A DNA stretch of 64,000 bases. It comes from Longimicrobiales bacterium (GTDB lineage Bacteria > Gemmatimonadota > Gemmatimonadetes > Longimicrobiales > Gaopeijiaceae). Below are positions 29,904-37,549 of this stretch, piece by piece (position 1 is the stretch's first letter; every line of letters begins with the position of its first letter). The stretch spans positions 1,653,340-1,717,339 of the forward strand of contig OX638356.1 in the NCBI GenBank assembly GCA_951813395.1, given 5' to 3'. Under the pieces are notes generated by a model. It was not told where the DNA came from, ran no database searches, and saw nothing but the letters and a program-made list of their open reading frames with translations. Made by a program: the position numbers and the translations under genes.

Positions 29904-31504
29904 CGCCGCAGCCGTTCCGGCAGCGTCGGATCCGGCGATACGAACACCGTCCGGACACGGTCCGGGATCACCGCGCCCGGCGCCGCGCCCCTGGGCTTGC
30001 GCACCCATTTGCGGCGCGTCCAGTCGACCGGCACCGTGGCGGAAGCCCGCGCGCTGCTGTTGTTGGCGGCCAGAATCGCGGCCTCCTCGAGATCGGCGGC
30101 CGGGGGGCGCTCCGGGTTCGCCCAGCGCAGGATGACATGGGCGCCGCTTCCGTGCCGCGCATGCAGCCAGACGTCGGCCGGTCGCGAGCAGCGGAAGGTG
30201 AGGTCGTCGTTGCGGCGGGCGCCGCGACCGACCCGGATCTCGAGACCTCCCGAACTCCTGTAGGACCGATACGGGAGCGCCGCGAAATCCGGTCGGGCGG
30301 CGGAGCGCGTGGCCGTCGCCGGCGTGAGGGCTGCAATCTCCCGGGATGTGAGTTCATCCTTCCGGGCGCGCTGCTGCAGTTCCTTGATACGGGCGAGCTC
30401 CTTCTCCGCCTGGCCTATCCTGTCGTGCAGCGTGACGGCGCCCCTCTCCAGTCTGCCGGCCCGCCGGAAGAGCGCGTTGGCATGCTCCTGTGGCTTGCTT
30501 GCGGGATCCAGCGATACCGTCTGTGGCCTGCCATCGAAGCCGACGAGTTCCGCTTCACTCGCACCGGTGTCGATCAGGTGAAGCGACGAGAGGATGAGGG
30601 CGGCTTCCTCTCGCATCCGTCCGGCGCTTGCCGTTCGTTCCAACTCCTGGCGCAGCCGCTTCAGCATTCGGAGTACACGACGGCGCTCACCGGCCAGCGA
30701 GCGGACAACCGCATCGGAGGCGTGGCCGGCGTCGGGATGCGCGGCGGCGAGCACGTCGTCCATTCCGTGCAGCAGGCTCTCGATCGGACGGGCGGACATG
30801 CCGGGCAAGGGCCAGGGATACGGCTGGAGTCCGGACGGCGTCTCCATGAGGTGAGGCGTCAGAGCGGCTTGCGCGACCATCTCCCGCCACCTGCGGAAGC
30901 CCTCTTCCCGGGTCGGCGCCTCCAGCAGGAATCGGGCGTTCAGGCTCGACGTGCAGGCGACCCCGGTCAGCAGCGCCCTGCGGGCATCCTTCGCTTCCAG
31001 TCCCTCGAACAGCCGCTCCCAGGCACCGACGTCCAGTTCGTCCGCCCTTCGGTCGCCGGGATGCGCGGACGGCGGCGCCCAGCGCTGCCCGACACCGTGT
31101 TTTCGGGATCCCGCGCCCGTCAGCCGTTTGCGCACACGCACCTCGGGGCCATCGGTCCACAACGCGTTCCAGCGGTTGGTCGCGAGCTCCACGATCAGCG
31201 ACGGATGCGGCTTCCTTCCCCGCACGCGCCGGAATCCGAGCACAATCACCCGCTCGTCCCGAATCGCCTCCACCCGGGCCAGGACGGCGGGAAGCGGCTC
31301 GGCGTCCGGACCCGGCTCCGACACCCCCCGCAACACGATCACTCCCGTTCCGGGGGACAGGTCCACCACCATCGTCACTTCACGAAAATGGACCGTGACC
31401 CGTCGGGCCTCGCGGCTGAATCGGATGGCGCGGGCCCGTGCGCCGACAAGCCGCTCCTCAAGCTCGGCGGCGACGGCGCGTGCCAGGCACGGGTCCCAGA
31501 TCAC
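29900..31504 (-). CDS. rqcH: Rqc2/RqcH-like NFACT protein (ribosome quality control)
   Basis: 534 residues. Domain order: NFACT-N (residues about 1-200), a helix-hairpin-helix and charged coiled coil (about 260-400, including RRVLRMLKRLRQELERT), and NFACT-R with DVWLHARHGSGAHVILRW. RqcH binds stalled 50S subunits and directs alanine tailing of the blocked chain. In Bacillus RqcH an Asp-Arg pair is needed for tRNA recruitment; by eye the matching place here reads Glu-Arg (AIRDERVIVL), so check this before assuming full activity. The start is a GTG at 31504; no ATG gives a better N-terminus. It is divergent from yqeK. Confidence 0.88.
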   Translation of the reverse strand: MIWDPCLARAVAAELEERLVGARARAIRFSREARRVTVHFREVTMVVDLSPGTGVIVLRGVSEPGPDAEPLPAVLARVEAIRDERVIVLGFRRVRGRKPHPSLIVELATNRWNALWTDGPEVRVRKRLTGAGSRKHGVGQRWAPPSAHPGDRRADELDVGAWERLFEGLEAKDARRALLTGVACTSSLNARFLLEAPTREEGFRRWREMVAQAALTPHLMETPSGLQPYPWPLPGMSARPIESLLHGMDDVLAAAHPDAGHASDAVVRSLAGERRRVLRMLKRLRQELERTASAGRMREEAALILSSLHLIDTGASEAELVGFDGRPQTVSLDPASKPQEHANALFRRAGRLERGAVTLHDRIGQAEKELARIKELQQRARKDELTSREIAALTPATATRSAARPDFAALPYRSYRSSGGLEIRVGRGARRNDDLTFRCSRPADVWLHARHGSGAHVILRWANPERPPAADLEEAAILAANNSSARASATVPVDWTRRKWVRKPRGAAPGAVIPDRVRTVFVSPDPTLPERLRR

Positions 31505-31591
31505 GGGTCTTGGTGCCGGGACCGGGGCCCGGTTACCGTTACGGTGACGTCTGAACTGAACATGCTTCAAGATCACATCCTTGGGGGAAAC

Positions 31592-32194
31592 ATGTCGGTG
31601 TGCGTGCGGACGAGGGCCCCGATCCACCCGATCGTCACCGCGGCGGCCGAGGGACGTCTCCCCGGATGGGCTGTTGCCGGAGCCCGCCGGCGGCGTCACA
31701 CGGAGAGGGTTGCGGGTCTGCTCGCAGGGTGGGCGCACGACATGGAGCTCGGGGAGGAGGAGATCGCGAGGTGGCGGGCCGCGGGCATCCTGCATGACGC
31801 GCTGCGAGACGCCTCTCCCGCCGACCTGGTCCGTATCCTGCCGGAGCGTCTGCGAAAGCTGCCGCCGAAGGCCTATCACGGTCCCGCCGCGGCGATCCTG
31901 CTGCGCGCCGACGGAGTGTCGGACCGCGGACTCCTGCGTGCGGTGCGTTGGCATACCCTGGGTTCGAAGAAATTCGGCAGGCTCGGGAGGGCCCTTTTTG
32001 CCGCTGATTTCCTTGAGCCCGGCCGCACCGCGAAAAGGCAGTGGCGAGAACGACTCAGGGTGCGCGCGTCCCGCGACCTGAACCCGGTAGTAACCGAAAT
32101 CGTGAGAAACCGGATAGATTACCGTGTACGTGCCGAACTGCCGGTCCATCCGCGCACGATCGGCTTCTGGAACTCCCTTGTAAGGGCTTCCTGA
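31592..32194 (+). CDS. yqeK: YqeK-like HD-domain hydrolase
   Basis: 200 residues. The HD metal site is visible as RRRHTERV, ILHDALRD, KAYHGPAAA and RWHTLGS, ending with LFAADFLEPGR, in the order typical of YqeK. YqeK proteins hydrolyse diadenosine tetraphosphate symmetrically to ADP. GGGGGA precedes the ATG at 31592; an ATG 30 nt upstream is in frame but less well placed. In many bacteria yqeK is followed by rsfS; here it is followed by a LytR_C gene and then lepB. Confidence 0.85.
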   Translation: MSVCVRTRAPIHPIVTAAAEGRLPGWAVAGARRRRHTERVAGLLAGWAHDMELGEEEIARWRAAGILHDALRDASPADLVRILPERLRKLPPKAYHGPAAAILLRADGVSDRGLLRAVRWHTLGSKKFGRLGRALFAADFLEPGRTAKRQWRERLRVRASRDLNPVVTEIVRNRIDYRVRAELPVHPRTIGFWNSLVRAS

Positions 32195-32203
32195 CGACAA
32201 CCG

Positions 32204-32740
32204 ATGGGGCGATACCTGAGAGTGGCGATCCTCGGCCTTGTGGCCCTGGGCGTGATACTGCTTCTCGGTTCGTCCGTCATGCAGTGGATTCCTGAGGAGA
32301 CAGCGTCGGGGGGACCCGTTTTTTCTCCCGCGCAGGATCCGCAGGACGCGCAGGACGCGCAGGAGGTGCGCATCACCGTGGACGTGCGGAACGCTGGCGG
32401 GATCGACGGCATGGCGCGCGCCGCGACCGACTACCTGCGTGGGGCGGGGTTCGACGTGGTCGGACTGGGCAATGCCCGGAGCTTTGACCAGGAGACATCG
32501 GTCGTGATGGACCGTGTGGGAGATCCGGATGCCGCCGCCCGGGTGGCGGAGGTGTTGGGGATCGACAGCGTGACCAGCGAGCCGGATCCGAATCTCTTCG
32601 TTGACGTTACCGTAAGACTTGGTGCAGCGTGGACGATTCCGAAAGAACCGGAACCGGTCGGAGTCGTAGCGGAGCCGGAACGGGTGGGGCTCATCGAACG
32701 GCTGCGAGGATTCCTGGCCGACCGGAGAGACGAAGGCTGA
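32204..32740 (+). CDS. Membrane-anchored LytR_C domain protein
   Basis: 178 residues. One N-terminal membrane helix (VAILGLVALGVILLLGSSVM) is followed by a short PQDAQDAQ repeat linker. The next domain, starting VRITVDVRNAGGIDGMARAA and ending with DPNLFVDVTVRLG, resembles the C-terminal domain of LytR-CpsA-Psr proteins; the catalytic LCP domain is absent. Such stand-alone domains often lie between yqeK and rsfS. Function is unknown; an envelope or cell-wall role is a guess. Confidence 0.7.
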   Translation: MGRYLRVAILGLVALGVILLLGSSVMQWIPEETASGGPVFSPAQDPQDAQDAQEVRITVDVRNAGGIDGMARAATDYLRGAGFDVVGLGNARSFDQETSVVMDRVGDPDAAARVAEVLGIDSVTSEPDPNLFVDVTVRLGAAWTIPKEPEPVGVVAEPERVGLIERLRGFLADRRDEG

Positions 32741-32742
32741 GC

Positions 32743-33528
32743 ATGGCCGCAAAACGGAAGCGGAAGGCCCGCCGTGCCTCCGCGGCGCCGGCGAGCCGCG
32801 GGCGAACGGCGAAAGGGTCCGCAAAGGGCGGACGGAAGGCGCAAAAGGGCGGGGGGGGCGGGGGAACGGGCGAATGGATCAAGTCGGTCTGCTACGCGTT
32901 CATCCTCTTCATTGTCATGAGGCTTTTCCTGATCCAGACCTTCGTGATCACCTCCGGGTCGATGGAGAACACCCTTCTCGTCGGTGACTTCCTTGTGGTC
33001 AACAAGGCGGCGATCGGCTCCCGCCTGCCCTTCACCGATATCCGGATTCCCGGATACTCCGAGCCCAGGCGGGGCGATGTTCTCGTCTTCGATCCTCATC
33101 ACGAGGAGGACATGACGCTCGTCAAGCGTCTTGTGGGCGTACCGGGAGACACCCTCCAGATGCGGGACAGGGTGCTCTACCTGAATGGCCAGCCGCAGGA
33201 GGAGCCGTATGTCGTGACGAGCGGACGCCCCGACGAATTCTCTCCCTCGATGCTGTGGCAGCTGAATCACCTCGTCGAAGCCTCGGGCGGAGACTATCAT
33301 CCGACGCGTGACAACTGGGGCCCTCTGCTCGTCCCGGATGGCTACTACTTCATGCTGGGCGACAATCGGGACTCGAGCCTCGATTCGCGCTATTGGGGAC
33401 TGTTGGAGGGATGGCGCTTCGAAGGGCGTGCGGCGCGCGTCTACTTCTCCTACAACCGCGATTCGGGCCGCCCCTTCCCCTGGATAAGGGAGATCCGGGG
33501 GAGCCGGATCGGAGACAGGATCCAGTAA
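32743..33528 (+). CDS. lepB: Signal peptidase I
   Basis: 261 residues; removes signal peptides from exported proteins. A basic, low-complexity N-terminus of about 40 residues precedes one membrane helix (YAFILFIVMRLFLI). The Ser/Lys dyad is Ser73 (ITSGSMENTL) and Lys128 (MTLVKRLVGVPGD), and GDNRDSSLDSRYWG completes the family signature. The ATG at 32743 follows the previous stop directly. Confidence 0.95.
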   Translation: MAAKRKRKARRASAAPASRGRTAKGSAKGGRKAQKGGGGGGTGEWIKSVCYAFILFIVMRLFLIQTFVITSGSMENTLLVGDFLVVNKAAIGSRLPFTDIRIPGYSEPRRGDVLVFDPHHEEDMTLVKRLVGVPGDTLQMRDRVLYLNGQPQEEPYVVTSGRPDEFSPSMLWQLNHLVEASGGDYHPTRDNWGPLLVPDGYYFMLGDNRDSSLDSRYWGLLEGWRFEGRAARVYFSYNRDSGRPFPWIREIRGSRIGDRIQ

Positions 33529-33544
33529 CGCTACCCCGTGGAGA

Positions 33545-33585
33545 CGTAGCCGCGGCCGGACGCCGCGAGACCCGGGGCGGCTACG
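33545..33585. terminator. Hairpin between the convergent lepB and rlmN genes
   Basis: Perfect 9 bp arms CGTAGCCGC (33545-33553) and GCGGCTACG (33577-33585) with a 23-base loop. It sits between the two facing stops and overlaps the last bases of rlmN. It has no T-run, so termination is plausible but not proven. Confidence 0.4.
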
Positions 33586-34651
33586 AACGCCCGCGACCCC
33601 GCCCGTGGCGGCTGGCCCGCAACTGACCGCATGCGGCGTCGATGTCCCGCCCCCGCGGTTCCCGGACCGCCGCCGGCACTCCGGCATCCTGCAGCCCGTC
33701 GCTGAAGGTACGCACCCGTTCCGCCCGGCTCGGCTTCCAGTCGACGTCGGGGATCGGGTTGAAGGGAATGAGGTTCACGAACGCCTGGACCCGTCTGGCC
33801 AGTTGCACCAGGTGCGGGAGAAGGGCCGGATCGTCGTTGACGTCCCGAATCATCGTGTACTCGAAGGTGATCCTGCGTCCCCCCTTGCGGTTGAATGCCT
33901 CGAGCGCCTGCATCACCTGGTCGAGCGGGTATCGTTTCTCGACCGGAATGAGCTCGGCGCGGAGCTCCGACACGGGCGCGTGCAGCGACAGCGCGAGGCG
34001 AAACTGCTCGGGCCGGTCAGCCAGTTCGGCGATCCCGGGAATCAGGCCGACGGTGGATACGGTGATCCGGCGGGCCCCGATCCCGTACCCTGCGTTGAGG
34101 ATGGAAAGGGCCGGAAAGACGTTGCGCCGGTTTGCCAGGGGCTCGCCCATGCCCATGAAGACGACGTTCGTGACGGCGCCGCGGCCGTTCCTGGCCGCCC
34201 ACCGGAGCGAGGCGCGGTATTGGCCGACGATTTCGGCCGGGGTGAGCTGACGCCCGAATCCGGACCAGCCGGTGGCGCAGAAGCGGCACCTGAGGGCGCA
34301 GCCGGCCTGTGACGACAGGCAAAGTGTCAGGCGGCCGCCCGACGGGATGAGGACGCTCTCGACGACCTCGCCGCCTCTCAGGGCCCACAGGTGTTTGACC
34401 GTTCCGTCCGCGGACTCCGAAACCGTATCCTCGGATGGCTCGTCCAGACGGAGGTTCTCCCGCAGCGCCCGGCGTTCGTCCACGGGCAGGTTGGTCATTT
34501 CCGTGAACGAACGTGCGTGGCGGCCGTAGAGCCACTCCTCGACCTGGCTCGTTCGGTACGAAGGCTGTCCGCGCTCGCGAAAATGGCCCTCCAGGGCATT
34601 GCGCAGGCGTTGGGGTGTCAGCCCCAGAAGATTCGGTTGGTCGCGGGTCAC
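33581..34651 (-). CDS. rlmN: Dual-specificity 23S rRNA A2503 / tRNA A37 C2-methyltransferase
   Basis: 356 residues, radical SAM methyltransferase. The cluster motif is CALRCRFCATG; GEPLANRRNVFPAL and RLALSLHAP follow in family order. The N-terminal helical domain (PSYRTSQVEEWLYGRHARSF) is the RNA-binding part, and a C-terminal Cys (DIDAACGQL) matches the methyl-carrying Cys. The GTG at 34651 gives the family N-terminus; the frame stays open upstream without support. Confidence 0.94.
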   Translation of the reverse strand: MTRDQPNLLGLTPQRLRNALEGHFRERGQPSYRTSQVEEWLYGRHARSFTEMTNLPVDERRALRENLRLDEPSEDTVSESADGTVKHLWALRGGEVVESVLIPSGGRLTLCLSSQAGCALRCRFCATGWSGFGRQLTPAEIVGQYRASLRWAARNGRGAVTNVVFMGMGEPLANRRNVFPALSILNAGYGIGARRITVSTVGLIPGIAELADRPEQFRLALSLHAPVSELRAELIPVEKRYPLDQVMQALEAFNRKGGRRITFEYTMIRDVNDDPALLPHLVQLARRVQAFVNLIPFNPIPDVDWKPSRAERVRTFSDGLQDAGVPAAVREPRGRDIDAACGQLRASRHGRGRGRS

Positions 34652-34674
34652 GGTCCTGGGTCGTCTTTCTTGAA

Positions 34675-34693
34675 AGCCCCTTGAAGCGGGGCT
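34675..34693. promoter_or_regulatory. Small hairpin in the rlmN-aspS divergent region
   Basis: AGCCCC and GGGGCT pair across TTGAAGC. It lies in the 148 bp divergent leader, 24 bp upstream of the rlmN start and about 105 bp before the aspS start. It could act in the rlmN leader RNA; nothing more can be said. Confidence 0.25.
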
Positions 34694-34799
34694 TAAGTTT
34701 ACCGCGAGAACACGTCCGGCGCTCCTGCCGTCGGCCGGGAACCCCTCATGGCTCACCGGAGACGGTTTGGTGTCGACAAATGTAGAGAGTGGCACGACG

Positions 34800-36554
34800 A
34801 TGCGTACCGCGGGTGCCGGCCTGGTCACGTCGGAGATGGCGGGCCGGGAAGTACGGGTCGCGGGCTGGGTGCATCGCAGGCGGGATCTGGGCGGGCTGGT
34901 CTTCCTCGATCTGCGCGACCGCTCGGGCATCCTCCAGGTGTCGGTTGGGCCGGATTGGTCATCGGCGCAGGCGGTGGAAGCGGTGCGGGGCCTGGGTGTC
35001 GAGGACGTCGTCCTGGTGCGGGGCGTGGTCGCGCCCAGACCCGAGGCCGCGCGCAACCCCGACATGGTCACGGGAGATGTCGAGGTGCAAGCCTCCGGGC
35101 TGGAGGTCCTGAACAAGGCGCGCACGCCGGCGATACCCGTGTACCTCCCGCCCGAAGAGGAACTTCCGTCGGAGAAGCTCCGGCTCCGCCACAGGGTCCT
35201 GGACCTGAGGCGCCATGAGCTGCAGGCGAGGCTGCAGCTGCGCCACCGGTTGGTGCTGGCCGTACGGAACTACTTCGACAGCCAGGGCTTCCAGGAGATC
35301 GAGACCCCCATACTGACCAAGCCCACGCCGGAGGGCGCGAGGGACTTCCTCGTGCCGAGCCGCGTTCACCCGGGCGAGTTCTTCGCGCTCCCGCAGAGCC
35401 CGCAGATCTACAAGCAGCTGCTGATGATCGCGGGGTTCGACCGCTATGTGCAGATCGCGCGCTGCTTCAGGGACGAGGATCTGCGCGCGGATCGGCAGCC
35501 CGAATTCACCCAGATCGACGTCGAGGCGTCGTTCGTCCAGCCCGACGACATCTACGGGTGGTGCGAGGGACTGATGGCGGAGCTGGCCGAGGTGGCCGGC
35601 ATCGACGCCGCGCCGCCCTTCCGGCGGCTGAGCTACCACGACGCCATGGAGCGGTACGGCAGCGACCGTCCCGATCTGCGCTACGACCTCGAAATCCGCG
35701 ATTTCACGGACGTGCTGGGCGCGCTGGAGTCAGGCATCCTGCGCGGCGCGGTCGCCGCGGGCGGGCGGATCCGGGGCCTCGCGCTGGCAGGAGGCGCCCG
35801 CCTCACGCGGAAACAGATCGTCGCGCTCGAAGACGCGGCCAAGGCGGCCGGGGCACCCGGCCTGCTCTGGGCCAAGGTCACGGAAGGCGGCGCCACGGGT
35901 CCGCTTGGCCGCTTCTTCCGGGACGATACGGGCGCGAGGCTGGGTCTGGCCGCAGGCGACCTCCTGGCCGTGGCCGCGGGGGCCGACCGCGTCACCTCTC
36001 CGGCGCTGGACGCGGCGCGCGCGGCCGCCATCGGGGCGCTGCAACTTCCGAAGGTCACAGAGCACGCGTGGCTCTGGGTGACCGGCTTCCCCGTTTTTGA
36101 GGACGCCGGAGACGGGGCGCTCGGGGCGAACCATCACCCGTTCGTCCAGCCCGACCCCGCGGACGCTCACCTCCTCGACTCGGACCCGCTGGCGGTGCGG
36201 GGCCTGGCCTACGACCTCGTGTACAACGGCGCCGAACTGGGCTCGGGCAGCATTCGTATCCACGATGCCGATCTGCAGACCCGCATACTCGCGCTGCTGG
36301 GGCTCGACCCCGATGAGATCGCGCGCAAGTTCGGCTTTCTACTCGAGGCCCTCCGCTCTGGCGCTCCGCCGCACGGAGGGATCGCCCTGGGCGTGGACCG
36401 GCTCGCCGCGCAATTCTCCGGTGGATCGAGCCTGCGCGACGTGATCGCGTTTCCGAAGACGACCGCGGCGCGGGCGAGCTTTGAGGGGGCGCCGTCGCAG
36501 GTGTCTTCCGGGGAGTTGGCAGCGCTCGGGATTGCGATTGGAGAGCGCGAATGA
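34800..36554 (+). CDS. aspS: Aspartyl-tRNA synthetase
   Basis: 584 residues, bacterial-type enzyme. Order: OB-fold anticodon-binding domain (VAGWVHRRRDLGGLVFLDLR), class II core (FLVPSR, LPQSPQIYKQLLM, RCFRDEDLRADRQPEFTQID), inserted GAD domain (about residues 280-410) and motif 3 (GIALGVDRLAA). I use the ATG at 34800 because MRTAGAGLV aligns with the usual start; a TTG at 34767 or a GTG at 34770, with GGAG upstream, would add about 10 residues. Whether it also charges tRNA-Asn cannot be told from the sequence. It overlaps phoH by 4 nt. Confidence 0.95.
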   Translation: MRTAGAGLVTSEMAGREVRVAGWVHRRRDLGGLVFLDLRDRSGILQVSVGPDWSSAQAVEAVRGLGVEDVVLVRGVVAPRPEAARNPDMVTGDVEVQASGLEVLNKARTPAIPVYLPPEEELPSEKLRLRHRVLDLRRHELQARLQLRHRLVLAVRNYFDSQGFQEIETPILTKPTPEGARDFLVPSRVHPGEFFALPQSPQIYKQLLMIAGFDRYVQIARCFRDEDLRADRQPEFTQIDVEASFVQPDDIYGWCEGLMAELAEVAGIDAAPPFRRLSYHDAMERYGSDRPDLRYDLEIRDFTDVLGALESGILRGAVAAGGRIRGLALAGGARLTRKQIVALEDAAKAAGAPGLLWAKVTEGGATGPLGRFFRDDTGARLGLAAGDLLAVAAGADRVTSPALDAARAAAIGALQLPKVTEHAWLWVTGFPVFEDAGDGALGANHHPFVQPDPADAHLLDSDPLAVRGLAYDLVYNGAELGSGSIRIHDADLQTRILALLGLDPDEIARKFGFLLEALRSGAPPHGGIALGVDRLAAQFSGGSSLRDVIAFPKTTAARASFEGAPSQVSSGELAALGIAIGERE

Positions 36555-37549
36555 CGGGCGGCACGCTGGTCGAGCACAACCTGAACGCCGAGGGCGCGGA
36601 CCAGTTCATCCTCGCGGGGATCGGCGACGCCAACTTTCGTGAGCTGGAGACGCTCTTCCGCGTCCAGGTCGTGATGCGAGGCGACCAGGTGAGAATCGCC
36701 GGGACGGTCGAATCGGTTGCCGACTCGGCCCGCGTGGTCGAGCACATGATCGAACTCGCGCGACTGGGGAAGTCCTTTCCCGCTTCGGACATCGCCCGCT
36801 TCGCCGCAAGCCTCGATGCGCGGGACGGACCCGACATCCGCAGCGACGACGAACGCCTGAGGATTTCGGTGCCGGGCTCGCGGCGTACCATCGTGCCCCG
36901 CTCCGAGGGTCAGCGCGCGTATCTGCAGGCCATGGAGGACTCCGACATCGTGATCGGGATCGGCCCCGCGGGAACCGGCAAGACGTATCTCGCCGTGGCC
37001 CGGGCGGTCGCGGAGCTGTTCCGGAAGCGGGTGCGGCGCATCATTCTGGCCCGCCCCGCGGTGGAGGCTGGAGAGAATCTCGGCTTCCTTCCCGGCGACC
37101 TGCAGGAAAAGGTCGACCCCTACCTCCGCCCTCTCTACGACGCGCTCGAGGACATGATGCCGGCGGCGCGGGTCCGGCGCGGGATCGCCGAGCGCACGAT
37201 AGAGGTTGCGCCTCTCGCGTACATGCGCGGCCGAACCCTCTCCGACGCATTCGTCATCCTCGACGAGGCACAGAACTCCACTGCAGCGCAGATGAAGATG
37301 TTCCTCACGCGCATCGGTGTGAATTCCCGCGTGGTGATCACGGGCGACAAGACCCAGATCGACCTGCCCCGCGCCCAGGTCTCCGGTCTGATTCAGGTCG
37401 AGAACATCCTCGGCCACGTCGAGGGCATCGAGTTCGTGTACCTGGATGAGAGCGACGTTACTCGCCACCGCCTCGTGAAGCAGATTGTGCGCGCCTACGC
37501 GGCGGCGGACGAACGCCTCGGCGAGGGACGCGACCATGAGCGCAGGTAA
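36551..37549 (+). CDS. phoH: PhoH-like ATPase
   Basis: 332 residues. An N-terminal KH-like segment is followed by the P-loop GIGPAGTGKTYLAVARAVAE and Walker B VILDEAQNSTAAQMKMF. PhoH proteins are RNA-linked ATPases that sit next to ybeY in many genomes; the order phoH-pgpH-ybeY here is the classic arrangement. It overlaps aspS by 4 nt and pgpH by 14 nt. Confidence 0.93.
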   Translation: MTGGTLVEHNLNAEGADQFILAGIGDANFRELETLFRVQVVMRGDQVRIAGTVESVADSARVVEHMIELARLGKSFPASDIARFAASLDARDGPDIRSDDERLRISVPGSRRTIVPRSEGQRAYLQAMEDSDIVIGIGPAGTGKTYLAVARAVAELFRKRVRRIILARPAVEAGENLGFLPGDLQEKVDPYLRPLYDALEDMMPAARVRRGIAERTIEVAPLAYMRGRTLSDAFVILDEAQNSTAAQMKMFLTRIGVNSRVVITGDKTQIDLPRAQVSGLIQVENILGHVEGIEFVYLDESDVTRHRLVKQIVRAYAAADERLGEGRDHERR

